Below, one piece after another: positions 55,301-57,609 of a DNA stretch of 64,000 bases (the stretch's first letter is position 1; each line of letters starts with the position of its first letter). Origin of the DNA: Oegoconia quadripuncta. Its lineage: Eukaryota > Arthropoda > Insecta > Lepidoptera > Autostichidae. The position numbers were made by a program, and so were the translations under genes. The notes beneath the pieces are model-generated. The model was not told where the DNA came from, ran no database searches, and saw nothing but the letters and a program-made list of their open reading frames with translations. The stretch covers positions 29,818,778 to 29,882,777 of the forward strand of contig OX438744.1 in the NCBI GenBank assembly GCA_949316235.1, written 5' to 3'.

Positions 55301-57208
55301 TAACAACAAAGAAATATAAAAAAACATTTAATTTGAATCTTGCTAGAAAAATGCCATAGTTAATTAAGTAGTCTGCTATAATGTCAATTTATAATCTAAT
55401 TGAAATATAAAATGATGAAGGTAAAAGTTGATATATGAGGTATTGAGACTTGTTTATAGCACACACTACCGACTTTAATAAATAATTAAGTATACGATCA
55501 ATATTTATAAGTCAAATATGTGAATTTTTAAAAGGGGTGATATTTGGGCTTCTTTCGTCTTCCATTCTTTTGTGTATTCTGTGGCTTTCATTATAAGTAT
55601 GTAGGACATAAAAGCTACCTACATGTTGGCGTTATATTCCGCAGTTTACACAGCATTATCCAGCATTCCTGATAATATCACATGATAACATTGTTTTTCG
55701 TCTTACGTCTTATCTTTGTTTTACTTATATTTATGGGCCTCATGCATAACGTTCAAATACTAACTCAAGTATATCTAGTATACCGAATGAGTTTTTTACC
55801 GTAAGGAAAAACTTATTAGGTAAGTGAAATAGAAGGTATTGGCATAGGTAGTGTCTACGCTAGAGCTTCGACAGGCAAATTTACTACACACACACACACA
55901 CATGCATACATACTGTACAGGTACACTGTTGGGCACACACACATTCACACATCCAATTATACTTCCTCACGCATGACGTATGACTCTTGTATTGGCCGGT
56001 AGGTACACCCCACTCGCTATACACTGTCCGCCATTGCATACTTTCGATATACCCCTACACAAAGGAGCTCTGTACTTAATTTAAGCGAATTAATCAATAT
56101 AGTGATATAGCTAAATTCCAGAGCATTTTATTCACTCTTTGTATCTGTACGATACAGATGGTTTTTCAAAACCATCATCGATTAGAGCGTGTCATTTGAC
56201 GATCGCGTTTATAGCCTATTCCACATAATTACACCATTAAATTAAATAACTAAAAAAAAAAACTTGGAGAAAATATGGAAGTAAATTTCGCAATGATAGG
56301 AACCCTACGAATCCCGCCAGTCGCATATCAATCTCGGGCCAGCGCGTGCGTCGATCATGGTTTGGAAAAAAAAAATACTACGCCAGTAACTTCTATTTCA
56401 CTTACCTAATATGCCCTATGCTTTTCTTACGGGAAAAAAACTCATCCAGTATCAGTTAGTCCTGAAGTCCTATTAACATTAAGATTAACATGTACAATTC
56501 TCAAAATACACTTCCTTTCCAATTTAAATTTCGTGCAAAGTGAAATTGAACATGCCACGCTATCTGGCGTGTCAACTGCGTAGCTAAATCAGTGCCAAAA
56601 TTATTTCTTATAAGTAACCAAGCTCATTGACTTGTGGCACTGGAATTTAGTCTCCTATGTACTTCATAAGAAAGTTCAATTTCACAAAACCAGCTATGGA
56701 GAGGGCCTTGCTCGGGGTTTCACTACGAAATCGAAATAAGAATGAGGAATTCCGTAGAAAAATCCAAGTCATATAGTCGAGCAGATTGGTAAGATAAAGT
56801 GTCAGTGGGCTCAAAGTACTGATGGTCGTTGGGGTATCAGTGTGTTGTCCACACACAAGATGGAAAGATGACTAATAATGTCGCCAAAGTCGCTGGATGC
56901 AGGCCGCTGCAAACCGGTCCCTCTGGAAATCTATGGGGAAGAACTATGTTCGGCAGTGTACGTCCTGTGGCTGACATGATGATGATTATTATAATTTATA
57001 CACCTACCGTTCTTTAACGATATAGTACATCAATACATTTGCACAGAACAGTAATGAATAATGTATACTTCTCCATTCCAGGCTAGTGGTGTACAGGAAG
57101 CGCCGAGGTGACTACACACTGCTATCGGCAGGTGAAGACGTCAAGCTTCTACTAAAGAAGCCCTACACAGAACTCCGGAGCATGAACGGTGCTACGAGGC
57201 TACGGTGA
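8258..57208 (+). CDS. Treh-2: membrane-bound alpha,alpha-trehalase, 13 exons in window, 5' end missing
   Basis: This enzyme hydrolyses trehalose to two glucoses (GH37), acting on extracellular sugar at the cell surface. Thirteen exons with consensus AG/GT borders join in continuous phase into 614 residues and a TGA. Visible motifs are [15 protein letters not shown] (135-149, signature 1), RSQPPLL (191), GPRPESY (Arg256), [10 protein letters not shown] (Asp292), [10 protein letters not shown] (signature 2, exon 10) and GGGGEY (Glu504). From memory of the Spodoptera enzyme, the three arginines and the Asp/Glu pair are the essential residues, and all are kept. N-glycosylation sequons occur at Asn19, 34, 231, 301 and 307. 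A hydrophobic helix (about 555-577), then YRKRR and a polar tail, marks the membrane form rather than secreted Treh-1. The first residues seen, TIYCYGPLL, normally follow a signal peptide by a few tens of residues, so the start codon lies upstream. The coordinates span introns; exons are listed separately. Confidence 0.97.
8695..9222 (+). repeat. 53-bp direct repeat flanking a MITE
   Basis: CAGCGTCTCACTCGGAGAGG…GTGCAGCTTAAT at 8695-8747 recurs nearly unchanged at 9168-9222. Each copy holds the palindrome GACCCATCAGATGGGTC. Far too long for a target-site duplication. Confidence 0.85.
8748..9136 (+). mobile_element. MITE-1 copy
   Basis: MITE-1 is my name for an AT-rich element with ends TATTAGGTC(T/C)TTACCTATGA and its reverse complement. 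Here the right end has drifted (CATAGGCACAGACCCA). In trehalase intron 1. Confidence 0.8.
9442..9554 (+). CDS. Treh-2: Treh-2 exon 2 (residues 46-84)
   Basis: It encodes [19 protein letters not shown], then ...[16 protein letters not shown], a well conserved trehalase block. The acceptor is cattcag/G and the donor CCAG/gtggg. A second AG six bases downstream would shift the frame, so 9442 is the start that keeps phase. Confidence 0.95.
9783..9955 (+). pseudogene. LINE 3' end with ORF C-terminus
   Basis: Translates to [20 protein letters not shown], then [20 protein letters not shown] and a stop, a recurrent C-terminus of insect LINE reverse transcriptases. The same block occurs at 10123-10252 (decayed), 35350-35540 and, reversed, at 51000-51160. 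Confidence 0.75.
10123..10252 (+). pseudogene. decayed copy of the same LINE 3' end
   Basis: Retains TCTTGGGATCTTCAAGAGCA and the CACTTTCCA…GGTGAGATTGTG tail with an internal deletion. Trehalase intron 2. Confidence 0.65.
10478..10539 (+). repeat. 27-bp perfect inverted repeat with 8-base loop
   Basis: The arm 10478-10504 (ACGCATGTGTGTGCTGCAGC…) is the exact reverse complement of 10513-10539; the loop is ATGGGTCA. Weaker pairing extends outwards (AACACTA against TGTTGGTG). In trehalase intron 2, so its transcript would fold into a hairpin. It could be a small MITE, a small-RNA precursor or a chance inverted duplication. Confidence 0.9.
11432..11587 (+). CDS. Treh-2: Treh-2 exon 3 (residues 84-136)
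   Basis: It encodes [20 protein letters not shown], then ...[15 protein letters not shown]. The acceptor is tttcacag/CG and the donor CCTG/gtaag. The last codons supply the PG of signature 1 (PGGRFxExYxWDxYW), which is split across intron 3. Confidence 0.95.
11630..11830 (+). repeat. dispersed repeat E copy
   Basis: Decayed copy in trehalase intron 3, ending GGGATATCTCTGACCACCCC. Confidence 0.65.
12320..12485 (+). CDS. Treh-2: Treh-2 exon 4 (residues 136-191), signature 1
   Basis: It encodes [20 protein letters not shown], then ...[13 protein letters not shown]. This is the core of signature 1 and one of the most conserved parts of the family. The Arg of GRF (138) matches an essential arginine of insect trehalase. 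Acceptor attttccag/GT, donor ATGAG/gtacatg. Confidence 0.97.
12642..13166 (+). mobile_element. SINE-B copy interrupted by a SINE-A
   Basis: SINE-B is my name for a second, roughly 235-bp tRNA-derived family: GA(C/T)CG(G/A)TTGGTGTAGTGGAT, B box GGTTCGAATCC, end GATTGGTGTAAGTGTCCGAA. Here the head (12642-12720) and body (13016-13166) are separated by the SINE-A at 12721-13015. Trehalase intron 4. Confidence 0.85.
12721..13015 (+). mobile_element. SINE-A copy inserted in SINE-B
   Basis: Intact boxes, A tail at 13007-13015, with about 40 bp missing before the CCACCTTCGACC block. GCGTAATTGTA on the left and GCGTAAATGTT on the right form an 11-bp near-perfect target duplication. Confidence 0.87.
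13167..13514 (-). mobile_element. SINE-A copy, full length
   Basis: Poly(T) at 13167-13181, then reversed tail, body and head ending at GAGCCACGGAGGCG. Opposite in strand to the copy at 12721, 151 bp away. Confidence 0.87.
13602..13754 (+). CDS. Treh-2: Treh-2 exon 5 (residues 191-242)
   Basis: It encodes [20 protein letters not shown], then ...[31 protein letters not shown] is a near-invariant trehalase block with an essential arginine (191), exactly 53 residues after Arg138 as in the Spodoptera enzyme. Acceptor ttttccag/GT, donor GAAA/gttagt. Confidence 0.96.
13910..14460 (+). repeat. five ~110-bp minisatellite units in trehalase intron 5
   Basis: Units start with AAGAGATATCTTGCGCTTGC at about 13911, 14025, 14128, 14237 and 14350 and end with CTTGCTTCCATCTTATCCTC. 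Spacing is 103 to 114 bp. Copies differ at several bases each, so the array is older than the 70-bp one. Confidence 0.85.
14473..14700 (+). mobile_element. SINE-A copy, degenerate
   Basis: Recognisable from TAGTACTCGGTTTGGTTGGT and TCCACCTTCGACCTCATCA; head and B box heavily changed. Trehalase intron 5. Confidence 0.72.
14856..14933 (+). CDS. Treh-2: Treh-2 exon 6 (residues 242-268)
   Basis: A short exon encoding [20 protein letters not shown], then DIDCA. The [10 protein letters not shown] block is typical of trehalase; Arg256 lies 65 residues after Arg191, the spacing of the third essential arginine. Acceptor tttttcag/A, donor GCCAA/gtaagg. Confidence 0.96.
14980..15239 (+). mobile_element. 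MITE-1 copy with intact terminal inverted repeats
   Basis: 260 bp from TATTAGGTCTTTACCTATGA to its exact complement TCATAGGTAAAGACCTAATA. No coding capacity. Mobilised, if at all, by a DNA transposase elsewhere. Trehalase intron 6. Confidence 0.88.
15324..15827 (+). mobile_element. SINE-A copy split by ~147-bp insertion
   Basis: Left part 15324-15580 and right part 15728-15827. The insert includes AGGCAAACGAGCATGCGGGT and CACCTGATGGGC, a sequence common at ends of lepidopteran LINEs. Confidence 0.75.
16096..16137 (+). mobile_element. SINE-A 3' scrap
   Basis: TGATTGAGGTCAAGTGCTAA, CCCGTTGGGCAT and an A tail, directly before a Helitron fragment. Confidence 0.65.
16138..16335 (+). mobile_element. 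Helitron fragment
   Basis: Contains GTTACTCCATCACGGCGAAA, the ACTTCCCGCGGGATAAATAA block and GCCGCGGGCGGAAAGCTA. The 5' TC end is lost and it joins a SINE-A tail. In trehalase intron 6. Confidence 0.75.
16644..16967 (+). mobile_element. MITE-1 copy next to trehalase exon 7
   Basis: Starts TATTAAGTCCTTACTTATGA, ends CATAGGTAAAAATCCAATA. Leaves only 26 bp of intron before exon 7. Confidence 0.82.
16994..17106 (+). CDS. Treh-2: Treh-2 exon 7 (residues 268-306), catalytic Asp
   Basis: It encodes [20 protein letters not shown], then [18 protein letters not shown]. The Asp of ESGWD (292) is the predicted general acid. Sequon NGT at 301. The acceptor atattgcag has a poor pyrimidine tract, and a MITE ends only 26 bp before the exon. 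Donor AAGG/gtaagc. Confidence 0.96.
17219..17316 (+). mobile_element. MITE-2 left half
   Basis: Only the left arm (ATACCGGATGAGTTTTTTTA…) remains. Trehalase intron 7. A possible right-end scrap (CCTCATCCGGTATA) is at 37-50. Confidence 0.7.
18423..18690 (+). repeat. dispersed repeat G copy
   Basis: Begins TATACGGGGTGAAATT, contains GACTCCACTCCTGATTACGA and GGTTTACTTTGTACGGCCAT. Related copies at 34783-35020 and, split by SINE-A, 38903-38925 plus 39260-39417. The TACAGGGTGAA start suggests a terminal-repeat element. Trehalase intron 7. Confidence 0.6.
19447..19678 (+). mobile_element. SINE-B copy, full length
   Basis: Head GACGGCCGTTCGATGTAGTG, B box GGTTTCGAATCC, end GATTGGTGTAAGTGTCCGAA then ATATTTATTT. 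Trehalase intron 7, 168 bp before exon 8. Confidence 0.83.
19847..20013 (+). CDS. Treh-2: Treh-2 exon 8 (residues 306-361)
   Basis: It encodes [20 protein letters not shown], then [19 protein letters not shown] and ...[14 protein letters not shown] is a standard trehalase motif. Sequon NLT at 307. Acceptor ctttccag/GC, donor GATGAG/gttagt. Confidence 0.96.
20209..20540 (+). mobile_element. SINE-A copy, full length, inside another repeat
   Basis: ACCACCTCCGTGGCTCAATG to an A tail. It splits a dispersed repeat (20085-20208 and 20541-20650) whose undivided form is at 54385-54610. Trehalase intron 8. Confidence 0.87.
20811..20940 (+). mobile_element. SINE-C 3' part
   Basis: ATGTATTTATTTACAAGAAA to CTAGATGGCGCTGTGTGTAT. 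Trehalase intron 8. Confidence 0.75.
20996..21166 (+). CDS. Treh-2: Treh-2 exon 9 (residues 362-418)
   Basis: A phase-0 exon encoding [20 protein letters not shown], then [20 protein letters not shown] and ...VINYLDKVK. The VGAWLDF and [10 protein letters not shown] blocks line the active-site barrel in this family. Acceptor cctttcag/A, donor GTTAAG/gtaaga. Confidence 0.96.
21217..21308 (+). mobile_element. SINE-A head only
   Basis: The tRNA-like head with its B box (GGTTCGATCTCC) and GGGGTACATG, then the match stops. Trehalase intron 9. Confidence 0.78.
21331..21425 (-). mobile_element. LINE 3' tail
   Basis: CAAGTACACTTTATTGCACA…ACCTTATCACTAAAAGCGA, a member of the same tail family. Trehalase intron 9. 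36003-36070 shares its first 60 bases. Confidence 0.65.
21848..22160 (+). repeat. dispersed repeat F copy
   Basis: Shares ATTTAAATATAAACTAGAAC, GGTACCCAAAACGC and AGATACTTAAGCGTTG with 30584-30735; a partial relative lies at 49970-50020. Open for 90 to 117 codons on both strands but with no recognisable protein. Trehalase intron 9. Confidence 0.6.
22267..22482 (+). CDS. Treh-2: Treh-2 exon 10 (residues 419-490), signature 2
   Basis: A phase-0 exon of 72 codons encoding [20 protein letters not shown], then [20 protein letters not shown] and on to [19 protein letters not shown] matches trehalase signature 2 (QWDxPxxWxP). Acceptor ctttcccag/GTG, donor GAGAAG/gtacaa. Confidence 0.97.
22623..22886 (+). 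mobile_element. SINE-C copy, full length
   Basis: SINE-C is my name for a third tRNA-derived family: head CCTGTTTGGTGTGGTGGTTA, B box GGTTCGAATCC, end ACTAGATGGCGCTGTGTGTA. Trehalase intron 10, between exons 10 and 11. Confidence 0.83.
22998..23106 (+). CDS. Treh-2: Treh-2 exon 11 (residues 491-527), catalytic Glu
   Basis: It encodes [20 protein letters not shown], then [16 protein letters not shown]. The glycine-rich GGGGEY carries the predicted general base Glu504; GFGWTNGV is invariant in the family. Acceptor cttctctag/T, donor GGAG/gtgagt. This ends the catalytic domain. Confidence 0.97.
23156..23210 (+). mobile_element. SINE-C head only
   Basis: ACCTGTTTGGTGTAGTGGTT…CTATACCAAAAGGT, broken before the B box. 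50 bp into intron 11. Confidence 0.72.
23211..25013. other. intron 11 sequence before the mariner, no gene seen
   Basis: AT-rich sequence with short unassigned ORFs and one LINE tail (24184-24295). Confidence 0.6.
24184..24295 (-). mobile_element. LINE 3' tail (variant with AGCTTA)
   Basis: AATATCTTTATTGTACACAA, then AAAGGTGAGCTTAACTCCGA and GAGTTTTCTACCAGC. Similar tails at 35185-35320, 38005-38110 and, on the plus strand, 51775-51830. Confidence 0.65.
25014..26329 (+). mobile_element. mariner (Tc1/mariner) transposon, apparently full length
   Basis: Imperfect terminal inverted repeats share AAGTATCGGGAAT(A/T)TGTCAAT at 25025-25046 and, reversed, at 26294-26316. TA dinucleotides at 25012-25013 and 26330-26331 are the likely target duplication. 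The outermost bases differ by a 2-bp indel, so exact ends are uncertain. One uninterrupted transposase lies inside. The element sits in trehalase intron 11, same strand. Confidence 0.9.
25205..26278 (+). CDS. mariner transposase, intact
   Basis: 357 residues, a normal length for mariner. Residues 1-110 hold two helix-turn-helix regions with the linker PRSGRPS (60-66). LVPKELN (120-126) is the WVPHEL-like motif. The DD34D triad is complete: Asp158 in TGDETW, Asp253 in HHDNAPSH and Asp288 in SPDMAPSD, with 34 residues between the last two. [17 protein letters not shown] is diagnostic. No stop or frameshift. It would cut and paste the element at TA sites. The start ATG is preceded by TTTTACA. 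Activity is not proven by an open frame. Confidence 0.95.
   Translation: MENIVEQRVCLKFCVSNDISCGESLKMLRNTYGESCISKTRAYEWYKALKEGREVVVDLPRSGRPSTATTKENIDRIKKLVLENRRMSLRELASEVNISFKSVHNILIDILGMKRVAARLVPKELNFVQKAQRKHVAEDMVSRASTDPTFMKRIITGDETWVYEYDMQTSQQSSEWRLENEPKPKKPRQSRSKIKVMLTVFFDYRGVVHSEFLPEGETVNKEYYLGVMKRLRESIRRKRPDLWQHNSWMLHHDNAPSHTAIIVKEFLAKNSTKVLDQAPYSPDMAPSDFFLFPKLKLPLRGKRFESIEAIKENSLNELKAIPQIAYEKCMEDWVKRWRCCIASDGAYFEGDKINLDE
26643..26830 (-). mobile_element. SINE-A copy, head missing
   Basis: Reversed tail and body up to GCCCTACCACCAACCA. 312 bp after the mariner, in intron 11. Confidence 0.78.
28030..28160 (-). mobile_element. LINE 3' tail
   Basis: TTTATTGTACAACAATAAAA, then TTTGGCGGCCTTATCACTAA and AGCGACTCTTCCA. 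Trehalase intron 11. Confidence 0.65.
28261..28303. repeat. (AT)n microsatellite
   Basis: About 21 uninterrupted AT units in intron 11. Confidence 0.95.
28500..30580. other. intron 11 sequence, nothing recognised
   Basis: Low-complexity AT-rich DNA without repeats or ORFs that I can place. Confidence 0.6.
30584..30735 (+). repeat. dispersed repeat F copy
   Basis: Shorter copy ending about 90 bp before trehalase exon 12. Confidence 0.6.
30827..30965 (+). CDS. Treh-2: Treh-2 exon 12 (residues 527-573), linker and membrane anchor
   Basis: It encodes [20 protein letters not shown], then YGAHVGAS and the hydrophobic run [19 protein letters not shown]. Phase matches exon 11 (G plus AG) and exon 13 (GG plus G). 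Acceptor tttgacag/AG, donor TTAGG/gtgagg. The sequence is GC-rich and unlike the AT-rich introns on either side. The donor is odd: reading through it gives GGG TGA, an immediate stop, so an unspliced transcript would end right after the helix. Confidence 0.9.
31033..31364 (+). mobile_element. SINE-A copy, full length
   Basis: Complete with intact boxes and an 11-base A tail. 67 bp into intron 12. Confidence 0.88.
31529..31745 (+). mobile_element. non-autonomous Helitron, 217 bp
   Basis: Begins TCCCAACTTATATTATAAAT, holds a (TATG)n run at about 31570-31596, ends with the CGCGGACGAAGTCGCGGG hairpin and GGATAGCTAG. Flanked by A and T. Confidence 0.85.
32320..32576 (+). mobile_element. MITE-3, inverted-repeat element
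   Basis: Outer ends TACAGGGTG…/…GGCCTGTAT. A perfect 17-bp inner inverted repeat, ACTTGAGTACATTTCAT, lies at 32358-32374 and reversed at 32510-32526. A (CATA)n run is in the middle. Non-coding. Confidence 0.75.
32580..33585. other. intron 12 sequence, nothing recognised
   Basis: AT-rich, no coding or repeat match. A common dispersed sequence (TCACGCTTGATTCCCGTAGG) begins at 33600 and recurs in drifted form at about 44425. Confidence 0.55.
33715..33905 (+). repeat. possible LTR or promoter-bearing element scrap
   Basis: CGCCATCTATCGG (33721-33733) and CCGATAGATGGCG (about 33817-33829) form an inverted pair. ATAAATGTATATATACTGGC and GCGCGGCCAGTTTTGC follow, promoter-like in look. No partner LTR seen. 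Confidence 0.35.
34557..34772 (-). mobile_element. SINE-C copy
   Basis: Reversed: CAGCGCCATCTAGGTCCACA to GGGATTCGAACCCGCGACCA and GGTATAGCAGCAGAG. Confidence 0.82.
35185..35320 (-). mobile_element. LINE 3' tail (AGCTTA variant)
   Basis: AAATATTCTTTATTGCACAG, then GGTCATATACAAAGGTGGCT and CAGACAACCTGAGC. A related scrap is joined to a SINE-A tail at 31366-31460. Confidence 0.65.
35350..35540 (+). pseudogene. LINE 3' end with ORF C-terminus
   Basis: Encodes [20 protein letters not shown], then [20 protein letters not shown] and a stop, followed by an A-rich tail. Trehalase intron 12. Confidence 0.75.
36862..36960 (+). mobile_element. SINE-B copy, 3' truncated
   Basis: Intact tRNA-like head (GACGACCGGTTGGTGTAGTG, GGTTCGAATCCCGCG), then the match ends at a Helitron fragment. 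Confidence 0.8.
36968..37080 (-). mobile_element. Helitron fragment (5' part)
   Basis: Shares ACTTTCGCATTTATAAATAT and the AACCAAATCCGTTCATCCG block with the other copies but lacks the hairpin-CTAG end. It abuts a truncated SINE-B. Confidence 0.75.
37138..37372 (+). mobile_element. non-autonomous Helitron, 235 bp
   Basis: Starts TCTAAATATATATAACTC, ends in a short hairpin (CGCGGACGAAGTCGCGGG) and CTAG. It lies precisely between A and T: the duplicate at 38434-38445 reads CACACTA/TTTGTC with nothing inserted and no target duplication. This is the Helitron rule (5' TC, 3' CTRR, A|T target). Confidence 0.9.
37397..37665 (+). mobile_element. LINE 3' UTR insertion with (TTGA)n tail
   Basis: Contains GTAGAAATCGCTTAATAGCG, ATAAGGCCGCCTGG and AATAAAGTGTACTTGATTGA, then (TTGA)n. 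GATAATT flanks both sides (37390-37396 and 37659-37665). Copy B of the local duplication lacks it. Related tails on the minus strand: 21331-21425, 24184-24295, 28030-28160, 35185-35320, 36003-36070, 50103-50235. Confidence 0.8.
37846..38362 (-). mobile_element. non-autonomous Helitron with a LINE tail inside
   Basis: On the minus strand it reads from TCTAATTAATATTATATAAA (ending at 38362) to CTAG at 37846, with the GC-rich hairpin beside CTAG. About 38005-38333 is foreign: a LINE 3' tail (TATTCTTTATTG…AGCTTATCTCTAATAGAG). Confidence 0.8.
38748..38895 (-). pseudogene. decayed LINE C-terminal fragment
   Basis: Shares TCTCTGCTTTCTGCCTTCGA, TTTAACCTCTTG and the GGAAGGGGAAGACGCAATTA region with 49617-49840. 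No open frame remains. Confidence 0.6.
38926..39259 (+). mobile_element. SINE-A copy, full length
   Basis: Complete with A tail. It interrupts another dispersed repeat (ATACAGGGTGAAT… before, TAGTGTAATTCCTGTTTGCT after). Confidence 0.87.
39421..39654 (+). mobile_element. SINE-B copy, full length
   Basis: GATCGATTGGTGTAGTGGAT to GTCCGAAATATTTATTTATT, B box GGTTCGAATCCCACG. Confidence 0.83.
40394..40594 (-). mobile_element. SINE-B copy
   Basis: Reversed: ATATTTCGGACACTTATATG to CCACTACACCAACCGGTCGTC. Abuts the Copia RT relic. Confidence 0.8.
40599..40724 (+). pseudogene. Ty1/copia reverse transcriptase fragment
   Basis: Translation gives [20 protein letters not shown], then [18 protein letters not shown] and a stop. 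YVDD is the polymerase active site, and the run to KFEMK(D)xGE is typical of Copia-type RT. Only 41 residues remain; a SINE copy abuts its 5' side. Confidence 0.75.
40948..41857 (+). repeat. 13 x 70-bp tandem array
   Basis: Exactly 13 head-to-tail units of 70 bp beginning ACGCCAGTCCCATCGTATCT and ending ACACCGATGACT. Units are nearly identical. One position (CTTAA[T/A]CTATTT) alternates T,A,A,A,T,A,T,T,A,T,A,T,A. Other differences are C to T in unit 11 and C to T in unit 13. In trehalase intron 12. Confidence 0.97.
41870..43720. other. intron 12 sequence, no gene seen
   Basis: Contains a (TATC)n run near 42815 and a GC-rich patch at 43010-43085 (GCGCTGACGCCGCGCCGCGG). Short ORFs are unassigned. 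Confidence 0.55.
43728..44129 (+). mobile_element. SINE-A copy with ~70-bp internal insertion
   Basis: Normal except for about 43967-44037, where GGAACAATAATTTTAATCGA… is added between two GTGTTGGGGT segments. A tail at 44119-44129. Confidence 0.82.
44574..44639 (-). mobile_element. SINE-A head scrap
   Basis: Reversed ACCGCCTCCGTGGC head and CAACGTTGGGTTTACG with a small insertion between them. Confidence 0.6.
45147..45263 (+). mobile_element. SINE-A 3' part
   Basis: TCTGCCGCCAAACAGCAATG, then TTGTCAGAGATAAAATAGCC, a deletion, then CTAACCCGTTGTGGAT and poly(A). Confidence 0.7.
45289..45684 (+). mobile_element. MITE-2 copy with ~90-bp inverted repeats
   Basis: Ends TACCGGATGAGTTTTT…ACCGTAAGGAAAAAAATAGG and the reverse, finishing AAAAAACTCATCCGGTATA. 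The arms extend through the AAGTGAAATAGAAGGTATTG block. No ORF of interest. Confidence 0.85.
46356..46492. repeat. imperfect inverted repeat of ~30 bp
   Basis: AGAAAGAAAACTCTTTCGAA at 46370-46389 pairs with TTCGAAAGAGTTTTCTACCA at 46464-46483; arms extend about 10 bp further with one gap. Also related to LINE tails. Confidence 0.65.
46973..47280 (-). mobile_element. SINE-A copy with internal deletion
   Basis: Poly(T) at 46973-46987, reversed body and head to GCCACGGAGGCGGT; about 35 bp of the middle is missing. Head to head with the copy at 47351, 70 bp apart; the gap itself holds a further SINE-A scrap (47283-47335). Confidence 0.83.
47351..47676 (+). mobile_element. SINE-A copy, full length
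   Basis: ACCGCCTCCGTGGCTACGTA to A tail; B box drifted (GTTTGATCCCC). Confidence 0.85.
47833..48096 (+). mobile_element. MITE-1 copy, left end lost
   Basis: Matches the internal and right parts of the copy at 16644, ending TTCATAGGTAAAGACCCAATA. Confidence 0.78.
48100..49600. other. intron 12 sequence, nothing recognised
   Basis: AT-rich, short unassigned ORFs only. Confidence 0.55.
49617..49840 (-). pseudogene. LINE reverse transcriptase C-terminal fragment
   Basis: Reverse strand encodes [20 protein letters not shown], then [20 protein letters not shown], the usual C-terminal 'LIRH…[14 protein letters not shown]' block of a common insect LINE. A related decayed copy lies at 38748-38895. 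Confidence 0.75.
50103..50235 (-). mobile_element. LINE 3' tail
   Basis: Reverse copy of the tail at 37397: AATCAAGTACCCTTTATTGC, then GCTATTTAGCGATTTCTACC and CCACCTTTGGGTGGAG. Confidence 0.7.
51000..51160 (-). pseudogene. LINE 3' end with ORF C-terminus
   Basis: Reverse strand encodes [20 protein letters not shown], then [20 protein letters not shown] and a stop. Nearly the same as the copy at 35350. Confidence 0.75.
52420..52500 (+). mobile_element. SINE-A head, very degenerate
   Basis: ACCGTCCTTTTGGCTCAATG…AACATCGGGTTTC…AGAGGTCGCAC; tentative. Confidence 0.5.
52650..52930 (-). mobile_element. SINE-A copy
   Basis: Reversed, poly(T) at 52650-52656. The B box region is deleted (GGGGATCTCTGAATCG). 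Confidence 0.8.
53123..53386 (-). mobile_element. SINE-C copy, full length
   Basis: Reversed: ACACACAGCGCCATCTAGTT to GGGATTTGAACCCGTGACCT and TTTCTAACCAC. Confidence 0.82.
53491..53692 (-). mobile_element. non-autonomous Helitron, 202 bp
   Basis: Reverse strand runs TCCCAACTAATATTATAAAA to CTAG, with the CGC-rich hairpin next to CTAG. Flanked by A and T in its own orientation. Confidence 0.85.
53951..54059 (+). mobile_element. SINE-A 3' end
   Basis: TTTGGGTTTCCGGGTCAGTA to CCCGTTGTGCAT and A tail. Confidence 0.75.
54385..54610 (+). repeat. dispersed repeat E, undivided copy
   Basis: GTCGTAATAGGCGACTATGG, GGCGATGGGCTCA and GGGATATCTCTGACCACCCC mark a dispersed repeat. Other copies: 11630-11830, 20085-20650 (split by SINE-A), and reversed at 45830-46010 and 60075-60130. 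Class unknown. Confidence 0.7.
54830..54897 (-). mobile_element. SINE-C 3' scrap
   Basis: ATAAATATCCTTGGACATAC…GCCATCTAGTTCCAC. Confidence 0.65.
55779..56452 (+). mobile_element. MITE-2 copy split by a ~300-bp insertion
   Basis: Left part 55779-55855 and right part about 56160-56452 match the copy at 45289. The insert (about 55856-56160) contains (CA)n at 55890-55905 and is not otherwise recognised. Confidence 0.78.
56850..56985 (+). pseudogene. RTE-type LINE 3' end
   Basis: One frame reads [20 protein letters not shown], then VRQCTSCG and a stop, followed by (ATG)n. This is the C-terminal and 3' signature of RTE/BovB-like LINEs. It lies 97 bp before trehalase exon 13. Confidence 0.75.
57082..57208 (+). 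CDS. Treh-2: Treh-2 exon 13 (residues 573-614), cytoplasmic tail and stop
   Basis: It encodes [20 protein letters not shown], then [22 protein letters not shown] and TGA. LVVY completes the transmembrane helix and YRKRR is the positive stop-transfer cluster that places the tail in the cytoplasm. Acceptor ctccattccag/G. It lies 26.1 kb after exon 12 yet keeps exact phase and makes a coherent helix-tail junction, which is the main reason for joining it to this gene. Confidence 0.9.
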
Positions 57209-57600
57209 AAAACTACCAACACCTCTACTATTGGCTAGATATTACCAAGTTTAAACGGAGTGAGAAATACATGAGTTAGAAAGTGTCTTATGGTGGATCC
57301 TCATTAGGCGTATCACATATCTCTGTACTGCAATACTATGGCATGCGTGACACGCATGAAACAATATTATAATCGGAAAATCACAATTCAAAAAAGGGTC
57401 AGTTTAACTGCTGGATGTACCAAAAGGGCACGTGTGTTGCACAAAATGAACCGATCCCAGATAAGGTTACCTATACGCATAAACTGGATGCACCATTAAA
57501 GAATCAAAAACAGGTTTCTGGCTAACTGTAATCTCAATTTCTAAGTAGTTTCTATTATTAAATGTTATGGCTCATAAATAAATCTGAATGTGAACTGTGA
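57209..57600 (+). promoter_or_regulatory. Treh-2: Treh-2 3' UTR with candidate poly(A) signal
   Basis: Non-coding sequence after the stop. The first AATAAA in a suitable position is at 57577-57582, about 370 bases past the TGA, followed by TGTGAACTGTGA. The transcript end is inferred, not seen. Confidence 0.55.
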
Positions 57601-57609
57601 CAAATATAT

